DNA from: Aphanomyces cochlioides | Lineage: Eukaryota > Oomycota > Saprolegniomycetes > Saprolegniales > Verrucalvaceae | Direction: 5' to 3' | NCBI GenBank assembly: GCA_019828595.1 | Contig: JAHQRK010000008.1 | Location: forward strand, 2,232,001-2,296,000 | DNA: 64,000 bases | Shown here: piece after piece, positions 59,069 to 64,000 of the stretch | How positions within the stretch are numbered: position 1 is the stretch's first letter | How the letters are laid out: each line of letters opens with the position of its first letter | Translations under genes and position numbers: made by a program | The notes under the pieces: generated by a model | Told to the model about the DNA's origin: nothing | Databases searched by the model: none | Seen by the model: only the letters and a program-made list of their open reading frames with translations

Positions 59069-59279
59069 TACTAGAAACACTCAGTACTTCACATCCTCGA
59101 TCAACCCAAATCACGCGACCATTGTGGTTGGTTTTGGGGAAAATACCCCCAAGTCCTTCACGATTGTTGACTGGCCCTCAGCGACTTCAAGAGCGCTAAC
59201 ACAAGACACACGACACTCAGTAGCTTTGGGGCTAGACATCCTGTTGTCTAATTAGAGGAATAGACAAACGATTCAATCT

Positions 59280-59293
59280 TGAGCTAAACGGGA
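59280..59293 (-). other. 14-bp target-site duplication of tRNA-Lys nt 1-14
   Basis: tgagctaaacggga, identical to 57141-57154. The flank beyond 59294 should be the original upstream sequence of the tRNA-Lys gene. Confidence 0.9.
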
Positions 59294-59622
59294 TTATTGT
59301 TGTCGAGGGGAAAGTTTCACATAGAGAAATGCATGGTAAACTTTGGTCTGACATATTTGCGAGATAGTACGCCTTTTAAACTGCGTTTGTCATGTGGAAC
59401 TGTGGATTTGATCATTCATTCTAGGCATGAGTCTCTGAGCTACCCCTCGAAGGTCCAGGCTGCGCATCTTTTACGACTCAACGTGTGCGCAAGTCCGGGT
59501 CCCATTTTAATAGAAAGAAACCTACGAGCTCTTGGATGTTCAACTGAAAGGGATAGACTGCTCATGAAGCATCGGTAAAACACTGATCTGCCGTGGTTTC
59601 TTGATGAACACGTTAAGAGTCT
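59294..59622. other. Intergenic, about 330 bp, nothing recognised
   Basis: Lies between the tRNA-Lys insertion scar and the stop of carboxypeptidase paralog 3. Probably the native 5' flank of tRNA-Lys plus the 3' UTR of the gene. Confidence 0.5.
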
Positions 59623-61363
59623 CTACTGAGTGTAAACAGGCTTGGCTTCCGACGTGAGTTCCGTGTATTGGACCTTGTTGGACTGTTGCGCCGCGTAGAA
59701 TCGCCAACCAAAGAAAACCAACACAACCACGATAACACCCCCCAAGGTCCACCAGAGGTAGCTCACTGGCGTCGTTTCAGACTCGTCCAAGACGGGGGCC
59801 GTCAAATCCGCACCACTCAAGTATTCCAATGGATCCTTCGGGTAGTCGAAGCCACTGCAAGCCGCTTGGCCGTAGATGAAGCACTCAAACAAGTAGAGGG
59901 CGTGGAGGGGGCGAGTGGCAGGCACCAAATGGCCAGCTCCTTTGATCGTCGTGAACGTCACGTTGGTGTACTTGGTCGAATAGCCAGAGAGTTGCTTGTC
60001 AGGTCCAAACCATGCCTTCCAAGGTTCCACGACGGTCAGATTCAATCCTTCCTTTGTGAGCCAGCGTTCCGTTCCCAAGAAGTTCACATTGGAGTCCGCA
60101 TCGCCACTGTAGATCAAACCCTTCAAGCCAGCCTTCAAGATTGTCGGGTACTTCTGCAACGATGACGGCGCGCGAGTGTAGTGGCCGCTGACTTTATCGC
60201 TGCAGTCCGACCACGTGACGTTCGGGGCGTGAATCGCTGCTTGGACGGCTGGCGAGCGCAAATACAATTCGGTAAACTTGTCGTTGCACGGTCCATACTA
60301 ATCCACGTTCATCTTGAGGAAAGAGAAATGGTCTTACCTTTCCACGGTGCGTCAAGGGGCGAATGTTGTAGTTGGTCAACGTTTGGCCTTGGGAATTGTT
60401 GAGCTTGCAGACATCGCCGTAGAGGTAATATTGGTTGAGAGCTTGCGCATTTTCCCACTCCGAGCTGGAAATCGCTTCGGCAATCACTTTCAAGCAGGCG
60501 TCAGGGCAAACGTCACCGCCTAAACCAAGCATTGAGAGATCTTTGAAAAGAATGGATGACCATAAAAGCAGTTGGCGACGCCTCGGGGACCACAAGCTTC
60601 CTTGCCTTGATTGAACATTTCAATCGAAATCAAACCGTGCGAATAAAAGTAATCCATGTACGCCGATGCTAAGCACAGACGCTTTCGAGTCAAGCGGAGC
60701 AAGACGATAAAAGTTACCGTCGACAATGTTGTCCGTGAAGGGATTGCCAATGGCATACCCCTTCAAGTTGAGCTGGGCGATCGGCTCCTTGACCAATTTA
60801 TAGACCAAGTACGGCACATAAACACCCGCGTAGCTTTCACCAGTGACGTAGAAGTCACGGCCTTTGTACGCTGGGTACGTCGCCAAGAATTGAGCGAGGA
60901 ATTCATAAGCTCGGTCGGTCGTGAAGTCGTCGTTGTAGTTGGAAACGTTCAAAACGGGTTGGCTAAAGCCGACACCCGCGGGGGATTCCAAAAAGACGAT
61001 GTTGGCCTTGCGATTCCACGCGTATGGGTTGCGCTTGACGCTCAAGTCGCTCTCGACGACAAAAGGTCCCAACTCGGTGAAGAAACCTCCCAAGGACGAG
61101 CAGCCAGGGCCACCGTTCAGCCACAAGACGAGTGGATCCGACGCTGGGTTGGATTCCGACTCGACGAGCCAGTAAAACATCTTTTGACGATTGCTGGGCA
61201 GTTCAATGTGGCCAGCATATTGGTCAAAGTTGATGGGCTTGGGGTCGTCGTAGCCAGGGAGCGATGTTATCTTGTGTGGATTTCCATCTTGCGCGGCAGA
61301 AGAGGCCGCCATGCCAGCCACGGAGGCGGCTACCAAGAGCGCAGTTTGGGCAAGACGAAACAT
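59623..61363 (-). CDS. Serine carboxypeptidase (S10), type I membrane form, paralog 3
   Basis: Exons on the minus strand 61363-60718, 60668-60561, 60519-60338 and 60297-59623 (introns 49, 41 and 40 bp) give 536 aa. Signal peptide MFRLAQTALLVAASVAGMAASSA. NGGPGCSS, GESYAG, SGDADSNVNF and GAGHLVPATRP are present. C-terminal anchor (LWWTLGGVIVVVLVFFGW) and tail QYTELTSEAKPVYTQ. An upstream in-frame ATG at 61429 would put 22 residues before the signal peptide, so 61363 is preferred. It has the most introns of the four paralogs and unites the intron positions of the others, which suggests intron loss in paralog 1. Confidence 0.9.
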
Positions 61364-62202
61364 CAAGTTCTTGCTGCGTCCACTTGGAAAATGACAACAT
61401 GTCAGCAGGTTCCACGTCGGAAGTTCCATTGTTTAGTAAAGCAGGGACCAGTATGTCACTAAATTACAGTGACATACTACTTTTATGAAAACCCTGCACC
61501 CCTTCTTATGGTCTAAACCCTTAAACCCTCAATATCAACCTTGTAATATCAACCTTGTATTGCTTGCTGCTAGAATAGAGTGAACGTTATAAGCGGATTG
61601 ATTTGTAATAAAAGATAGATTTGGTGGAGCAACGACGACTGTACTTGCGCCTCATTTCGAGCTTGTTCGATCGAGGGGGGCGACTTTGTAGCGATTTTAA
61701 GCTATTTCACAACTGTACCAGTCTTGATTTGGACACGAATTGTGTCCTGGCATAATGTACCATAAGCCACAAAAACGCTGGGAGCTTGAATTCATTCTTT
61801 GCAGGAAGTTGCGAGTATTTACGAAGTTCTCACTGTAGTTCAACATCTTGGATTAGTTCTAACCTCAGCAGCGGGCATAGATTTTAAGGCTGTGGAAGAG
61901 CAGTCTAATGGCAAAGAGTTCACCTTTTGAAGGCTATATGCTATCAATTTTCCAGCAAAGACGATGCGAAATGGCTTGTAGGATGGTAGGGTTCTACACA
62001 CTTGCAACTGGCCCCTGGGGGAATATACTTCGCTGTTGGTGGTTGTTGACTTGACACCGCTCACGGATATACAGGGGCTTTGCCAGAAGAAAGAAAAATC
62101 ACAAAGTTTGCATTGCAAGATGGATTGAAACCTTGCGGATGTCCAAACGCAGCTAGCTAGACGACTGAAAAGAGTGCAACCGGCTACGTTTCAAACATTG
62201 AT
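61364..62202. other. Intergenic, about 840 bp, nothing recognised
   Basis: Holds the promoter of paralog 3 and the 3' flank of paralog 4. A short direct duplication (aatatcaaccttgt, two copies) lies near 61530. No gene signal seen. Confidence 0.5.
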
Positions 62203-63874
62203 TTAGCTGTAGCTTGGCTTGGCTTCCGCGGTCAATTCCGTGTACTTGATCGCATCTTGCCTGGCTTGTTGGCTTGCAAAGTAGCGCCATCCACCAAAGA
62301 TGACAAGCACAAGCACGATAGCACCGACGACCCACCAGCAATAATCGGTCGACGTCGCGTTCGATCCAGTGGGGGCGCTCAAATCCGCGCCACTCAAGTA
62401 TTCCAGGGCGTCCTTCGGGTACGAAAAGTTGGAGCAAGCCGCTTGGCCGTACAAGAAGCACTCAAACATGTACAAACCATGGAGAGGCCGCGTGGCTGGG
62501 ACCATGTGGCCGGCGCCTTTGATGGTCGTGAATGTCAAGTTGGTGTACACTGCCGTGTAGCCAGCCAATTGCTTGTCAGGGCCAAACCACGCTTGCCACT
62601 TTTCCTTGACTTGGAGGTTGAGTCCATTCTTGGTAATCCAGCGCTGCGTGCCGAGGAAGTTCACGACGGAATCGGCATCGCCGCTGTAAATCAACGCTTT
62701 CAAACCAGCGCTCAAAATCGTCGGGTATTTTTGCAACGACGACACCGAGCCATGGTAGGACAAGTCCGCGCAGTCCGACCAGTCGACGTGGCCGCCCGTG
62801 ACGTGGATAGCTTGCTGGACTTCGTCTTGGCGCAAGTATTGCTCGGTGTATTGTTCCTGGCACGGTCCAATCTGGTCGATACAAAATGAGCCTTAAAATA
62901 ACACCGACAAAATTACGTACCACGCCGCGGTGAGTGTTGGGGCGAATGTTGTAGTACGGTAGCTTGGTCGCTTGGGTGTTCTTGAGCAAGCAGACGTCGC
63001 CGTAGAGGTAGTAAGGATTGAGGGAGCTCGTGTCGGCGCTGAAGGTAGCTTCAGACAAGGCGGTGCGGCAGGCGTCGGTGCAGTTATCAACGCCTTGTTG
63101 GCAGCGGAACAAGACTTGCGATGGACATTTCGCTTGGATATCATTGTAGCTCTCAATCGAAATCAACCCGTGGCTGTAGTAATAATCCATGTACGCATTG
63201 CCTAGCCATTGAAAAATGAGCTATCAAGTCGGTGGTGCAAATTTACCGTCGACAATTTGATCGGTGTATGGGTTGCCAATGGCAAAACCCGTAAAGTTCA
63301 CCTTGGCAATGGGTTTCTGGACCAATTTGTACGCCAAGTACGGCACATAAATGCCCGCGTAGCTTTCACCTGTGACGTAGAACTCGCGGTTGTTGTAGTT
63401 GCCATAGACGCCGTAGAATTGCACGAGGAATTCATACACACGGTCCATTGTAAACTCGTCATTGTAGTCGGTGTCGTTCAAGCGAGGCTGGCTAAAGCCA
63501 ACACCAGCAGGGGATTCCAAAAACAGCACGTTGGCCTTGCGATTCCAGGCATATGGGTTGCGCTTGACGCTCAAATCGCTCTCGACGACGAATGGACCCA
63601 ATTCCGTAAAGAAACCGCCCAAGGACGAGCAGCCAGGGCCACCGTTGAGCCACAAGACAAGTGGATCCGTGTCGGGGTTCGACTCGGACTCGACAAGCCA
63701 GTAAAACATCTTTTGACCATTGCTGGGCAATTCAATGTGGCCAGCATATTGGTCAAAGTTGATCGGCTTGGGGTCGTTGTAGCCAGGGAGCGAGTTGATT
63801 TTGTGCAGATTCGAGTCTTGGACAGCGGCGACGGACGCCAACACAAGGACGGCAACTGAAGACAAGCCCAACAT
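62203..63874 (-). CDS. Serine carboxypeptidase (S10), type I membrane form, paralog 4
   Basis: Exons on the minus strand 63874-63247, 63201-62921 and 62871-62203 (introns 45 and 49 bp) give 525 aa. Signal peptide MLGLSSVAVLVLASVAAV. NGGPGCSS, GESYAG, SGDADSVVNF and GAGHMVPATRP are intact. C-terminal anchor (WWVVGAIVLVLVIFGGW) and tail KYTELTAEAKPSYS. Exon 2 is 281 bp, exactly as in paralog 2, so both descend from one gene. Tandem same-strand neighbour of paralog 3. Confidence 0.91.
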
Positions 63875-64000
63875 GGTCTTGAGCTCCTCTGCTAGTCACT
63901 TGGAAAGTGAGTTGACGCAAGCTTGACGTCAATCGCGTGGCATCTGGTCGGCTCAGTCGTACAGTACTACAATCGATTGGGTTCTACTTTTAGTGACATA
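63875..64000. other. Upstream region of carboxypeptidase paralog 4
   Basis: 126 bp to the window edge; presumably 5' UTR and promoter. No clear core element recognised. Confidence 0.4.

Larger units (their letters stand above)
57155..59279 (+). mobile_element. tRNA-Lys-targeted 5'-truncated LINE, interrupted by a mariner-like element
   Basis: Bounded by an exact 14-bp duplication of tRNA-Lys nt 1-14 (57141-57154 and 59280-59293), in the same arrangement as the tRNA-Met insertions: the element is antisense to the tRNA and the intact tRNA lies at its 5' side. Once the inner DNA transposon is discounted about 0.3 kb remains. The 3' end has a perfect 7-bp hairpin (ttgtcta/tagacaa, 59244-59267) 12 nt from the junction. 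The coding remnant at 59080-59255 ends NHATIVVGFGENTPKSF...VDW, a His/Asp pattern like the type D ORF3 protease. No RT left, so the LINE class is inferred from target, duplication length, orientation and hairpin. Confidence 0.7.

Overview
The window looks like nuclear DNA of an oomycete, most likely a saprolegnialean (Aphanomyces/Saprolegnia-like). The reasons are very short GT-AG introns (about 35-50 bp), Crypton and LINE families of oomycete type, and S10 carboxypeptidase paralogs with C-terminal membrane anchors. The genus is an inference from style, not from a database match.

Region 1 (1-41459) is a tandem array of elongator tRNA-Met(CAT) genes. Seven complete 1,053-bp units (73-nt tRNA plus a near-identical spacer) and a 47-nt terminal tRNA stub are visible. 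The array is invaded by non-LTR retrotransposons (LINEs), all in the same orientation (antisense to the tRNA) and all at the same base: between A14 and G15 of the tRNA, inside the box A promoter. Each insertion duplicates the first 14 nt of the tRNA (gctcctatggctca), so the tRNA gene next to the LINE 5' end stays whole and can be hit again. This has produced stacks of up to four insertions ordered old to young from left to right. Three element types are present: type A (copies A, B, C and one stub), type D (one long copy plus four stubs) and a divergent type E (9.3 kb). They share the target, and their 3' ends share a terminal hairpin. Type D carries an extra 3' ORF that I read as chromodomain plus papain-like cysteine protease.

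Region 2 (41460-47294) is a transposon graveyard: a Ty1/copia Gag-protease fragment, a decayed Crypton (tyrosine recombinase plus GCR1_C-like domain), a Tourist/PIF-Harbinger-like MITE, and AT-rich DNA with hairpins.

Region 3 (47295-64000) is genic. One multi-exon gene encodes an unusual PX + RCC1-repeat + TBC (Rab-GAP) protein. Four S10 serine carboxypeptidase paralogs follow (two on +, two on -), each with a membrane anchor and a YxxL-type cytosolic tail. Between them lies a tRNA-Lys(TTT) gene that was hit by the same class of insertion (exact 14-bp duplication of tRNA nt 1-14, hairpin-ended element), itself interrupted by a Tc1/mariner-like transposon with inverted repeats of about 220 bp.

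The main discovery candidate is the LINE system that uses box A of tRNA genes as its landing site while regenerating the tRNA gene each time. Two unrelated tRNAs show the same rule.
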